Shown here in pieces: positions 26,351 to 33,939 of a DNA stretch of 39,049 nt. Made by a program: the position numbers and the translations under genes. Under the pieces are notes generated by a model that was not told the DNA's origin, searched no databases, and was given only the letters and a program-made list of their open reading frames with translations. Location of the stretch: contig CAZTOW010000072.1 in assembly GCA_964615375.1 (NCBI GenBank), forward strand, positions 1-39,049, written 5' to 3'. This DNA comes from CAZKWG01 sp964615375. Its GTDB lineage: Bacteria; Myxococcota_A; UBA796; CAZKWG01. The number at the start of each line of letters is the position of its first letter. The stretch's first letter is position 1.

Positions 26351-26352
26351 GG

Positions 26353-28818
26353 TCAGGGCTCCTCATCCAGGTCGGGGGCCGGGAGGTCGGGGGAGGGCGG
26401 GTTGTCGTCCTCGATGGGCACCACCACGGGGGGAGCGGGCTCGGGCTCCGGCGCCTGGATGGTGGTCACGTTGGTGCTGGCGTCCGCCTTGGTGCGGTAG
26501 GGGTGCGGCTTGTCGATCTGGTTCATGCTGTACTGCAGCAGGGCGGCCAGCTCCTCCTCCTGCTCCGCGCGGCTCTTGCCGTAGAAGCGGCGGATGAACT
26601 CCTCGCGCTGCGCGATCTTGACGCGGTAGACCTCCTCCAGATCCTCCGGCTCGCTGATCACGTGCGGGGTCAGGAAGATGAGCAGGTTGGTCTTGCGCGC
26701 CTCCACGCTCTTGCTGCGGAACAGCTTGCCGATGAGCGGCAGGTCGCCCAGGATGGGCACCTTGGAGTGCGACTCGGTGTCGGTGGCGCCGATCAGGCCG
26801 CCGATCACGACGGTCTGGTTGTCCTTCACCACCACCGTGGTCTCCGCCGACCGCTTCGAGGTCACGTAGCCCTGCGTGGACGGGTCCTCGATGAGACCGC
26901 TGTCCTCGACCTCCGTGACCTCCTGGAAGACCTCCAGCGTCACGTAGTTGGACTCGTTGATCTGCGGCGTCACCTTCAGCGTCAGCGCCACGTCCTCGCG
27001 GGTGTACGAGATGACGGGGGTGTTGCTGATCTGGCTGTAGGAGGCGGAGCTGGGGAAGGGGATGTTGCGGCCGACGACGATCTTCGCCTCCTCGTTGTCC
27101 ATCGTCATCAGCGAGGGCGCGCTGAGGATGTCCACCGAGGAGTTCGACTGCAGCGCCTGGAGCACCACGCCGAAGGCGGGCACGCTGAGCGAGTAGCTCT
27201 CGCCCGTGCTGAAGTCGGGCACCGTGATGTCGAAGCTCTGCCCGAAGACGCCCAGCGCCATGCCCGAGAGCACGTCCTGGGAGAGCCCGAGCGAGCTCGC
27301 CCCGAGCTGGCTGCTGGCCAGCCTGGTCGTGCCGTTGTCGTCGGCGGACCCGAAGTGGTAGCCGATGCCCGCCTCCGCGGACTCCGTCGTCGCCATCTCC
27401 AGGATGACGGCGTCGATGACCACCTGCTTGCGCCGGATGTCCAGCTTGTCGATGACCTGCTTCAGGATGGCGAACTGGTCGGGCGTGGCGATGATGACCA
27501 GCGAGTTCGTGTTCTCGTCGCTGGTGATGCGCACGCCGGAGTCGAAGGCGGCCACCGCGCTGGTGGTGCCGAAGGCCCCGTCCTCGCCGCCACCGCCCTC
27601 GGGCGCGCCCGGACCGCCGCGCTGGGTCCGGCTGTTCTGCTGGGTCCGGCTGTTCTGGTTGCGGCTCGTGCTGCTGCTGCGGCTGGAGCTGCTGCCGCCC
27701 TCGGAGAGCTGCGAGAGGACCTGCGCCACCTCCTCGCTCTTGGCGTGCTCCAGGTAGATGACGTGGATCTGCGCCCGGCTGGTCGGGTCCACGTCCACGT
27801 CGAGCTGGTCGATGAGGGTCTTGATGGCGACGAGCGCCTCCTCGTTGGCCATCACGATGACGGAGTTCGTGCGCTCGTCCGCCAGCACCTTCTCGATGAA
27901 CTTCGGCTCCTGGCCCGCGCCGGAGACGGTCGGTCCGCTGGACTCGGTCGCCTCCGCGGCCAGCTCGCGCCGGCGCCGGGAGCGGCTGGCCGCCCGATCC
28001 GCCGCGCTGCTGCTCGAGGAGCTCGCGCTGGAGGAGGACGAGGACGCGCTCACGCCGTAGAGCTGCTCGATGATGGTCTTGACGTCGCTGGCCTGGGCGT
28101 TCGTCAGCGCGAAGAACTCCAGCTTCGCCTTCGGGCTCGCCACGTCGAGCTGCGAGATGATGCGGTAGATCTTGCGGATGTTCGAGCCCGCGTCCGTGAT
28201 GATCAGCGTGTTCGTCGCCGCGTACGGGATGATCTTCGCGCTCTTGCCCGCGAGCCCCTGCACCACGCTGGTGATGTCCGAGACCGAGACGTTCTCGAGC
28301 TGGATGATCTGCGTGACGTAATTGTCCGTGTAGGGGATCTCCGAGCCTTCATAGACCCGCAGCGGGTTGGCCGCCGCCTCGCCCAGGGGGACGATGGTGG
28401 TGGCGTTGCCCGTGGTCACCGTCGTGTAGCCGGCCATGCTCAGCGCGCTGAGGAAGGCCTCATAGGCCTCCCCCACCGAGACGGGCTTGTGGCTGATGAT
28501 GGTGATGTTCCCGCTCAGCTTGTCGCCGAGGATCAGGTTTCGCCCCGTGATCTCGGCCATGTACTGAACCAGGTCCATGATCGGCTTGTCGATGAAGTCG
28601 ATGCTGACCTTGGCGTTGCTGCTGATCACCGGGGGGCGCTGGCGGGACTCGCTCGACTTCGCGGTCGGCGCGTCTTCCTCCCCCGCGGGCGGGATGCGCG
28701 CGGGGGTCTCCTGCGCCAGCGCCGGCTTCACGCCGAGGGCGGCGAGGAGGAGGCAAGCGCCCCAGGACCCCGTGAGGGGGGCCCGGAGGGGCCGGTTCTG
28801 CGTCCGGTTCTTCGACAT
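26353..28818 (-). CDS. gspD: Type II secretion outer-membrane secretin GspD
   Basis: An 821-residue secretin. A signal peptide ends at about ALAQ (33-36). N0 spans about 64-140, then N1 (165-225), N2 (about 230-340), N3 (about 347-460) and the beta-barrel secretin domain (about 465-720) with the signature VPILGDLPLIGKLF (687-700). Two low-complexity insertions are unusual: a poly-Ser/Ala and Arg stretch (257-284) in N2 and a Ser/Asn/Arg/Gly stretch (376-416), containing NSRTQ twice, in N3. A C-terminal tail (about 780-821) is rich in Pro and acidic residues. No GspS pilotin gene is adjacent. Confidence 0.95.
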   Translation of the reverse strand: MSKNRTQNRPLRAPLTGSWGACLLLAALGVKPALAQETPARIPPAGEEDAPTAKSSESRQRPPVISSNAKVSIDFIDKPIMDLVQYMAEITGRNLILGDKLSGNITIISHKPVSVGEAYEAFLSALSMAGYTTVTTGNATTIVPLGEAAANPLRVYEGSEIPYTDNYVTQIIQLENVSVSDITSVVQGLAGKSAKIIPYAATNTLIITDAGSNIRKIYRIISQLDVASPKAKLEFFALTNAQASDVKTIIEQLYGVSASSSSSSASSSSSSAADRAASRSRRRRELAAEATESSGPTVSGAGQEPKFIEKVLADERTNSVIVMANEEALVAIKTLIDQLDVDVDPTSRAQIHVIYLEHAKSEEVAQVLSQLSEGGSSSSRSSSTSRNQNSRTQQNSRTQRGGPGAPEGGGGEDGAFGTTSAVAAFDSGVRITSDENTNSLVIIATPDQFAILKQVIDKLDIRRKQVVIDAVILEMATTESAEAGIGYHFGSADDNGTTRLASSQLGASSLGLSQDVLSGMALGVFGQSFDITVPDFSTGESYSLSVPAFGVVLQALQSNSSVDILSAPSLMTMDNEEAKIVVGRNIPFPSSASYSQISNTPVISYTREDVALTLKVTPQINESNYVTLEVFQEVTEVEDSGLIEDPSTQGYVTSKRSAETTVVVKDNQTVVIGGLIGATDTESHSKVPILGDLPLIGKLFRSKSVEARKTNLLIFLTPHVISEPEDLEEVYRVKIAQREEFIRRFYGKSRAEQEEELAALLQYSMNQIDKPHPYRTKADASTNVTTIQAPEPEPAPPVVVPIEDDNPPSPDLPAPDLDEEP

Positions 28819-28845
28819 TCCAGGGTGCTCCAGCGCGGAGGCGCG

Positions 28846-29880
28846 CTACTGAACCGTGTAATCCATGGTCTGCCGCTTGCTGCGGCGGGTGATCTCGAAG
28901 GAGAAGCTGCTCTCGTTCTGCAGGCTCTGATAGGCGTTCATGGCGTCCGACGTGCTGGTCAGCGCCTTGCCGTTGACGGAGTGGATGATGTCTCCGTTCT
29001 TGATGCCGAGCTGCTCGAAGGGAGAGCCGCGGCGGATGCCCGACAGGCGGTAGCCGTCGATGGCGCCGTCGGAGCCCTTGTGCGGGGTCACGCGGACCTG
29101 TCCGGCCAGCGCCTCGGGGTTGGCGAGGTACTGGTCGATGAGCGAGCGCTCCACCGTGAACTTGTTGTCGTCGGCCTTGGCGACCCCGGACCCTCCGTCG
29201 CCGCCCCCCGAGCCGCTGTCGCTGCGACCGCTCGAGGTGTCCATGTCGATGAACTCCAGCGAGCCGTCGTTGCGCTTGATGTAGACCTTCTTCTGCTCGA
29301 TGCGGAAGATCGTGGCCTCGCCCACCAGGTCGTCGCCCACGCCGTAGCCATGGGAATTCGATCCGCCCTCCTCGGCGATGAGCGCGGAGCTGTAGAGCTC
29401 GGGGAAGGCGACCACGGTGGCCAGCAGCACCACCTTGAGGTCCGAGCGCCGGCCCTCGCCGCTGGGCTCGCCCGAGTCCACGGTTTCCTGGCCGGCTTTC
29501 GAGGAGTCGAAGATGCTGCGGCGGACGATGGGGTCCACCCAGTCCTCCTTGGACAGCCTGTCTCCGAAGTCGCGCGGGGGCGGATCGTCCTCCATCCCAG
29601 GCTGGGGCATCCCCGGCTGGGGCATCCCCGGCTGGGGCGGACCCTCGGGCGGGAGCTCGGGATCGCCCGGCTCGGGCCCGTCGGGGTTCTCCGCCTTCGC
29701 GGCGGCGGTGGCGGCCGCCCCGCCCGCGAGATCCGCCAGCTCCGCGTCTTCGGGGAGCGCGAGCCAGCGGGCCACGCCCTCGTCTACCACCAGGGCCGTG
29801 ACCCAGCCGACACCACCCGCCCCTCCGAAGAGGGCGGCGAGCAGCCAGCGCCGGTCGAGCTTCGCCATCAGGGGCTCCAT
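28846..29880 (-). CDS. gspC: Type II secretion inner-membrane protein GspC (PDZ type)
   Basis: A 344-residue bitopic protein that links the secretin to the platform. The start ATG 29880 has AAGGA 5 bases upstream; ATG 29868 is a weaker alternative, and the frame is open upstream only as a GC artefact. Parts: an N-terminal membrane anchor (about 12-32), a Pro-rich periplasmic linker containing PQPGM three times in tandem (82-96), an HR-type domain (about 115-212, with SDLKVVLLATVVAFPELYSSALI), a Gly/Ser/Asp-rich hinge (215-235) and a C-terminal PDZ domain (GYRLSGIRRGSPFEQLGIKNGDII). It is the first gene of the operon and 27 bp upstream of gspD. Confidence 0.92.
   Translation of the reverse strand: MEPLMAKLDRRWLLAALFGGAGGVGWVTALVVDEGVARWLALPEDAELADLAGGAAATAAAKAENPDGPEPGDPELPPEGPPQPGMPQPGMPQPGMEDDPPPRDFGDRLSKEDWVDPIVRRSIFDSSKAGQETVDSGEPSGEGRRSDLKVVLLATVVAFPELYSSALIAEEGGSNSHGYGVGDDLVGEATIFRIEQKKVYIKRNDGSLEFIDMDTSSGRSDSGSGGGDGGSGVAKADDNKFTVERSLIDQYLANPEALAGQVRVTPHKGSDGAIDGYRLSGIRRGSPFEQLGIKNGDIIHSVNGKALTSTSDAMNAYQSLQNESSFSFEITRRSKRQTMDYTVQ
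29593..29640 (-). repeat. 15-nt tandem repeat inside gspC (PQPGM x3)
   Basis: Three consecutive in-frame copies of a 15-base unit (plus-strand form CATCCCCGGCTGGGG, with one variant copy) encode PQPGM-PQPGM-PQPGM in the GspC linker. Copy number could vary between strains by slippage without breaking the frame. Confidence 0.85.
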
Positions 29881-29904
29881 GCGTTTCCTTGGGGAGAGCC
29901 ATGT

Positions 29905-29920
29905 AGCAAGTTCCGTGCCG
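29905..29920 (-). promoter_or_regulatory. Sigma-54 (-24/-12) promoter of the gsp operon
   Basis: The minus strand reads CGGCACGGAACTTGCT. This matches the sigma-54 consensus TGGCACG-N4-TTGCW at every position except the first T, with the required 10 bases between the invariant GG (29918-29919) and GC (29906-29907). Initiation about 12 bases after the GC falls near 29894, giving a 14-base leader that just includes the AAGGA ribosome site of gspC. Confidence 0.75.
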
Positions 29921-29963
29921 GGCGGACAGGGGCGCTCCGGCGGGCCCTCTGGCGCCCTCCCGC

Positions 29964-29974
29964 GACAAGGTGTC
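29964..29974. promoter_or_regulatory. Promoter-proximal GACA-N3-TGTC palindrome
   Basis: GACAAGGTGTC is a perfect inverted repeat with 4-base arms and a 3-base spacer. Its centre is about 75 bases upstream of the predicted gspC start point. It has the same arms and spacing as the site at 30004-30016. Confidence 0.5.
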
Positions 29975-30003
29975 AATCGCCTCGGAGGGGCCCCGGGCGG
30001 GGC

Positions 30004-30016
30004 TGACAGCCTGTCA
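30004..30016. promoter_or_regulatory. Promoter-distal palindrome TGACAG-C-CTGTCA
   Basis: A perfect 13-base palindrome that contains the core GACA-N3-TGTC. Its centre is 41 bases (about four helical turns) from the proximal site and about 115 bases upstream of the predicted start point, a normal distance for a sigma-54 enhancer-binding protein. Confidence 0.55.
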
Positions 30017-30192
30017 TCAGGCCCGCGCGCCCCGCGATCCGCCCCTCCTGGAGGCGGACCCGATGTGCTCGTGTCGGGCTGTGTCAGCGCGGCAGATCCC
30101 GCCTCGGACAGGAAACCTTGCCGTCCAGGTCCACGATGCCCCTCGACGGAGGGGGGCGGCCCGGAGTAATCTTCGGAGCCGCAGGAGGCAGG

Positions 30193-31740
30193 TTGCCCAC
30201 TCGTACCCGCACCGTCGTCTTTACGGACATGGCCAACTACACGGCCTCCGTGGAGAGGACCGACCGCGAGGGGCTCAGGAACCTCATCGCCCAGCACGAG
30301 GCGACGGTCGCGCCGGTGCTCACGCGCCACGGCGGTCGCGTGGTCAAGACCCTGGGCGACTCCTTCATGGTGCTCTTCGACTCGGCCACCGACGCCGTGC
30401 GCGCGGGGGTGGACCTCGTCGAGCGCGTCTCGGGGACGAGCGGCTTCGCCATCCGCGTAGGCATGGCCACGGGTGACCTCGAGGAGATCGAGCAGGGCGG
30501 CACGCTCGACTGCTTCGGCGAGCCGGTGAACCTGGCCAGCCGCATCATGAGCAAGACCCCGCCCACCGAGGTCTGGTTCAGTCAGGCCACGCTGCTGTCG
30601 ATGAACCAGGCGGAGGTGGCCTGGGAGGCGGTGGGTCGCTACCAGCTCCGCGGCATCGCCGGCGAGGTGGAGATCTTCCGCGCGGTGCCGAGCCACGTCA
30701 CCACGCTGCCCGAGCCGGTGACCCAGGCGGTGCGCGCCCGGCGCCTCGTGCGCATCAAGCGCGGCGAGCCCGTGCCGCCCCTGCCGCCGAACCCGATCAT
30801 CCTGCTGGAGGGCTTCGCGCCCGGCAGCAACGCGCTCAAGGATCTGGTGGACGGGCTGCCGGTGGTGGACCCGGCCAGCCTGTGGCTGCTGGCCTACAAC
30901 ATCGCGCCCTCGGATCGCTACGGCTGGGAGAAGCTCGGCCGCGGGCTCATCATCGGCCAGCCCTCGGCGATGGAGCGCGCGATCAGCGCGATCGGCAACC
31001 CCACGCAGTCCCACACGGGCTCGGACACCATCATCCTGGACGCCGGGACGCGCGCGACCATGGAGCTGGTGATGAGCGGCCTCGCGCTGCCCTCCGTGCC
31101 GCTCTCGGAGGTCGTGGCGGGCTACACCTACGACCTGCTGGCCGACGGCCGCTGGGTGAACCGCTCGGAGAACGCCATCGCCCGCGCCGACGTGAGCCCC
31201 GACGGGGTCTCCTTCGTCGCCCTCGCGCCGGGGCTCACGGTCTCCGGGCGCCAGGCGCAGCCGGGCAAGCCGGTCATGCTCAAGGACAAGGACGAGATCC
31301 GCACGCCGTCCGGCACCATGCGCTACGTGCTCATCGGCGACAAGGGCTACCTCGGCCTGCTGGTCGCGGACACGCTGGCGCGCCTGGGGGTGGCCCCGGG
31401 TCAGCAGGCGGAGATCGGCCGTGAGCCGAACCACCCCGGGCTCGCCCTGCCCGATCGGCGCGGGAACGAGAACATCCGCTGGTGCCTGGGCGCGCGGGCG
31501 GCGCGGGCGCGCACGGGCGGCTTCACGCTGGACCGAGCCCTGGCCGGGCGGCGGCAGGCGGTGGTCACGCTGAGCGCGTCCGGCGCCAAGCTGGTGAGCC
31601 TGCACGACCGCTGCCCCACCTACGTCTTCGATCACGAGCACGCTGACCTGGACCTGATCGTCGCGCCGCGCACGGTGGTGCCGGGCGATCTCGTGGTGAC
31701 CGGCACCAGCGTCATCGCCGTGCGGGAGCCAGGGGCCTGA
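30193..31740 (+). CDS. Class III adenylate/guanylate cyclase with FHA-like region
   Basis: A 515-residue protein. The start is TTG 30193, preceded at 4 bases by AGGAGG; the longer ATG 30118 frame has no ribosome site and poor sequence. Residues 1-150 are a class III cyclase domain: FTDMANY (metal Asp12), VVKTLGDSFM (Lys52 and metal Asp56), FAIRVGMATGD and DCFGEPVNLASRI (Asp106, Asn113, Arg117). The Lys/Asp pair that reads adenine points to cAMP production. Residues about 200-300 are an unrecognised domain. About 310-385 resemble a divergent FHA fold (LLADGRWVNRSENAI...VMLKDKDEIRTPSGTMRYV). A further unknown C-terminal segment follows. There is no membrane span, so it should be cytoplasmic. 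It converges on the ten-gene minus-strand cluster with a 13-base gap. Confidence 0.82.
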   Translation: MPTRTRTVVFTDMANYTASVERTDREGLRNLIAQHEATVAPVLTRHGGRVVKTLGDSFMVLFDSATDAVRAGVDLVERVSGTSGFAIRVGMATGDLEEIEQGGTLDCFGEPVNLASRIMSKTPPTEVWFSQATLLSMNQAEVAWEAVGRYQLRGIAGEVEIFRAVPSHVTTLPEPVTQAVRARRLVRIKRGEPVPPLPPNPIILLEGFAPGSNALKDLVDGLPVVDPASLWLLAYNIAPSDRYGWEKLGRGLIIGQPSAMERAISAIGNPTQSHTGSDTIILDAGTRATMELVMSGLALPSVPLSEVVAGYTYDLLADGRWVNRSENAIARADVSPDGVSFVALAPGLTVSGRQAQPGKPVMLKDKDEIRTPSGTMRYVLIGDKGYLGLLVADTLARLGVAPGQQAEIGREPNHPGLALPDRRGNENIRWCLGARAARARTGGFTLDRALAGRRQAVVTLSASGAKLVSLHDRCPTYVFDHEHADLDLIVAPRTVVPGDLVVTGTSVIAVREPGA

Positions 31741-31753
31741 GCGTCGGCGAGGC

Positions 31754-32473
31754 TCAGCGCCCGCCGACCACCTCGCGGCGGCGCGACCTGCCCGGCGCGA
31801 GCGCGCCCAGGATCTGATCGTGGGCCTGCCGGACCTCGGGATCCTCTGGCGCGAGCAGGAAGGCCAGCTTCACCATGGTCTCGGCGTCCCGGGCGCGCGT
31901 CGCCGGGTCGCGCGCCTCGTTCCGGGCCCGGGCCACGGCCAGCAGGGCCAGCGTGGGCGCGTGGTCCATGCGCCGATCCCGCGCCGCGGAGAGGGTGATG
32001 TCCGCGTCCTCGTAGCGGCCGAGGGCCAGCAGCTCGCGCCCCTGCGCGAGGAGCTGGGTCTGGGCTGCGTCTTCCGGCCCCCCCACCCACGACGGCAGCT
32101 CGAAGAAGGGGGGCAGGGTGATGGCCGGTCGGAGCGTGAGCAGGGGGCGGAGCAGGCCCCCCGGGGAGGGGAGCTCCTGGAGCAGATCGCTCTGCGGGAT
32201 CTGGTGGCGGCGGCTCGCCGCGAGGATGAAGGCGCCCATCAGCGCCCGGCTCCCGCGCGCGCCCACGGACTGCTCCTCGAGCGAGAGGGCGTGGCTGGCG
32301 AGGAGCCCGGAGAGCAGATCCCAGGTGTCCTTGTCCGGAAGCCCGCCCCTGGAGATGGGGATCACGCGAGAGACCGGATCATGGTGGCTCAGCGGGATCG
32401 CCCGGAGCTGCCCCGAACGAGCCAGACGCCAGGCGTTGTAGAGGAGCCTGAGGTTCTGCATCGCGAGCGACAT
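31754..32473 (-). CDS. DUF4388-like/TPR-like protein, paralogue B
   Basis: A 239-residue protein, clearly paralogous to the gene at 37549-38277 along its whole length. Shared segments include the SGQLR motif, HDPVSR/RDPVSQ, the GGL.DK box, PAITLPPF and the C-terminal MDHAPTLA, RARDAE.MVKLA.LLAP. The N-terminal ~85 residues look like a PATAN/DUF4388-type module; residues about 150-225 look like one or two TPR-type helical pairs. The start ATG 32473 is chosen by alignment with the paralogue (MS...), with AGGTGG upstream; ATG 32518 would add 15 unaligned residues. It is separated from the protoglobin gene by 265 bases, so it may have its own promoter. Function unknown. Confidence 0.8.
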   Translation of the reverse strand: MSLAMQNLRLLYNAWRLARSGQLRAIPLSHHDPVSRVIPISRGGLPDKDTWDLLSGLLASHALSLEEQSVGARGSRALMGAFILAASRRHQIPQSDLLQELPSPGGLLRPLLTLRPAITLPPFFELPSWVGGPEDAAQTQLLAQGRELLALGRYEDADITLSAARDRRMDHAPTLALLAVARARNEARDPATRARDAETMVKLAFLLAPEDPEVRQAHDQILGALAPGRSRRREVVGGR

Positions 32474-32602
32474 GTTGCCACCTGCCACAAGGTACGAGCT
32501 GAGCGGCGACGCGCTCACCCGTAGGGTGATTTCGCGCCCCGAAACATGTCTTCACGAGGCCCGAGGAGCCGCCCCGTGATCTCATTTCAGCTCGATCAGT
32601 AT

Positions 32603-32618
32603 GCCATGTCGCCATGGC
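32603..32618. promoter_or_regulatory. Inverted repeat upstream of paralogue B
   Basis: GCCATG-TCGC-CATGGC is a perfect inverted repeat with 6-base arms, about 135 bases upstream of paralogue B. On the minus strand it is followed by CATACT, a possible -10 element. It could be an operator; nothing identifies its protein. Confidence 0.3.
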
Positions 32619-32681
32619 GCAACCGGACAGGGTTGGTGTTCATGACAATTTCTTGACAAACAGGAGACGGGCCTGCGCCTT

Positions 32682-32704
32682 CCGCGAGATCCAGCGTCTC
32701 GCGG
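32682..32704 (-). terminator. Hairpin downstream of the protoglobin gene
   Basis: A perfect 8-base-pair stem (CCGCGAGA / TCTCGCGG) with a 7-base loop begins 35 bases past the protoglobin stop on the minus strand. No T run follows directly, so it is at best an imperfect intrinsic terminator or an mRNA 3'-end stabiliser. Confidence 0.4.
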
Positions 32705-32738
32705 GGGCAGCCATCGGGGCCGGGCCTGTGCGCCCGCG

Positions 32739-33284
32739 CTACTTCTTGCCGCCCATGCGGATGGCGTTCTCGATCAACGTGCGCTTCATCCCCGTGAACT
32801 TGGAGAGCCGGTCCAGGCGCTCGTCGGCGTAGGCCTGCCCGATGATGAGCAGGTCGAGGTCGAGGATCTTGATCAGGCTCGCCGCCAGCTCGCAGGCGCG
32901 CGCCGAGCTCGCCTCCTCGGCGGAGATGGCCTTGAGGCCCTCGCAGCGCAGGATGTCCATGACCCCCTCCACCCAGAAGGGCTCGAGGCCAACCCGGACG
33001 TGGGTCTGACCAATGCGCAGACGCTCGGCCACGTAGCCCTCGTCATAGGTGCCCGTGAACAGGCCGCTCATCCAGCGCGCGTGGGTGGCCTTCAGGAGGT
33101 CGACGCGGCCCTCGATCATCTTCGCCGTCTCCGGGAAGCGGCCGAGCACCTCATAGAAGCGATCCGTGATGGCCGCGCCCTGCCGGGCGAAGATGGGACC
33201 GAGGGCGACGAGGTTCTGGGCGTCGGCGTCGGTGAAGCCGATGAAGTCCTTCATCTGCTGGAACTGGGCGTAGGCGTCGGCCAT
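32739..33284 (-). CDS. Single-domain protoglobin / globin-sensor protein
   Basis: A 181-residue haem protein of the protoglobin/globin-coupled-sensor family. ATG 33284 is preceded by AGGAG and starts right at the globin fold (MADAYAQFQQMKDFIGFTDADAQNL). The family pattern is clear: LLKATHARWMSGLFTGTYDEGYVAERLRIGQTHVRVGL, with His95 as the likely proximal haem ligand. There is no output domain (no cyclase, kinase or chemoreceptor part), so it must act through a partner or as a gas scavenger. The C-terminal helices extend to IENAIRMGGKK. It is flanked by the V4R-like gene (90 bp upstream) and a hairpin downstream. Confidence 0.88.
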   Translation of the reverse strand: MADAYAQFQQMKDFIGFTDADAQNLVALGPIFARQGAAITDRFYEVLGRFPETAKMIEGRVDLLKATHARWMSGLFTGTYDEGYVAERLRIGQTHVRVGLEPFWVEGVMDILRCEGLKAISAEEASSARACELAASLIKILDLDLLIIGQAYADERLDRLSKFTGMKRTLIENAIRMGGKK

Positions 33285-33374
33285 GGAGAGGCTCCTGGGT
33301 GCGGTGGGTAGGGTGACCAATGAGAGAGCCTCGGAGGTCCACCGCGGACCCCCGAAGCTCTCCTGCGACAACGC

Positions 33375-33842
33375 TCAGATGATGTTGTCGAACTCGAAGA
33401 TGTCGTGGGTGGCCCCGCGGAGGACGGAGCCGATCTGCTTGCCCTTCAGCTTCCGTCCGGTGACCGCCTCGACGGCGCCGTGGATGGCGCCCAGGGTGAA
33501 GGTACACTCGCGATCCGCGCCCTGGGCCTCGCCGGCCGAGCAGACGGTCTCCCGGGTGTAGACGCGGATCGTGTCGCCGTCCTGCTCGATGCGGTCCACC
33601 GCGCACAGGCGCGTGCCCGCCTTGCCGACGGCGGCGTCGAGCGCCTTCGCCACGGCGTCCAGGTCGGAGGAGGCGCCCTCCAGCCCGAGCGCCTTGACGA
33701 GGTTCTTGCCGCGCTTGCGGCCAGCCGCCTTGAGCGCGACCGCGGCGGTCTTCACGCCGAGGGCCTCTTCCATGCCGACGACGACGGCCTTGAAACACAC
33801 GATGCTGCTGAAGTCTCCGAGATCGGGCCTGAGGGTGCTCAT
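33375..33842 (-). CDS. Small V4R-like / hydrocarbon-binding-like protein
   Basis: A 155-residue cytoplasmic protein starting at ATG 33842; the ATG at 33881 would add 13 residues without homology-like character. It opens LGDFSSIVCFKAVVVGMEEALGVKTAAVALKAAGRKRGK, a pattern I associate with the V4R-type small-ligand-binding fold. Further on it has several cysteines (near 16, 80, 101, 112), an SAGEAQGADRECTFTLGAIHGAV segment and GATHDIFEFDNI at the end. In V4R proteins the cysteine-bearing second half often binds a ligand or metal. The family assignment is tentative; that it is a real gene is well supported by its ribosome site, operon position and non-shadow amino acid pattern. Confidence 0.65.
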   Translation of the reverse strand: MSTLRPDLGDFSSIVCFKAVVVGMEEALGVKTAAVALKAAGRKRGKNLVKALGLEGASSDLDAVAKALDAAVGKAGTRLCAVDRIEQDGDTIRVYTRETVCSAGEAQGADRECTFTLGAIHGAVEAVTGRKLKGKQIGSVLRGATHDIFEFDNII

Positions 33843-33939
33843 GTTCTCACTCTCTGTAGGGTGTGTGGGGGGGAGGCACACCTACACGACACGCCGACCG
33901 CTCCGGCCGACGTCGGTAGATCGGTTGTGATGTGTTGGG

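Larger units (their letters stand above)
29881..30192. other. Divergent control region between gspC and the cyclase gene
   Basis: 312 bases without a gene, between two divergently read genes. It contains the sigma-54-type promoter toward gspC, two GACA-N3-TGTC palindromes and a further single TGTCA at 30082-30086. No convincing sigma-70 promoter for the cyclase gene was found; the cyclase ribosome site AGGAGG is at 30183-30188. Confidence 0.7.

Noticed and set aside
26503..30006. Plus-strand open frame of 1167 codons antisense to gspD and gspC
   Set aside because: A mirror of third-position GC bias; no domain seen and no ribosome site. The minus-strand secretin is certain.
29881..31641. Upstream extension of the gspC frame to 931 codons
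   Set aside because: It runs antisense through the cyclase gene; a good ribosome site marks ATG 29880.
31743..31768. Overlapping hairpins between the cyclase and paralogue B as a bidirectional terminator
   Set aside because: The 7-bp stem GTCGGCG/CGCCGAC lies partly inside the coding end of paralogue B and has no T tract.
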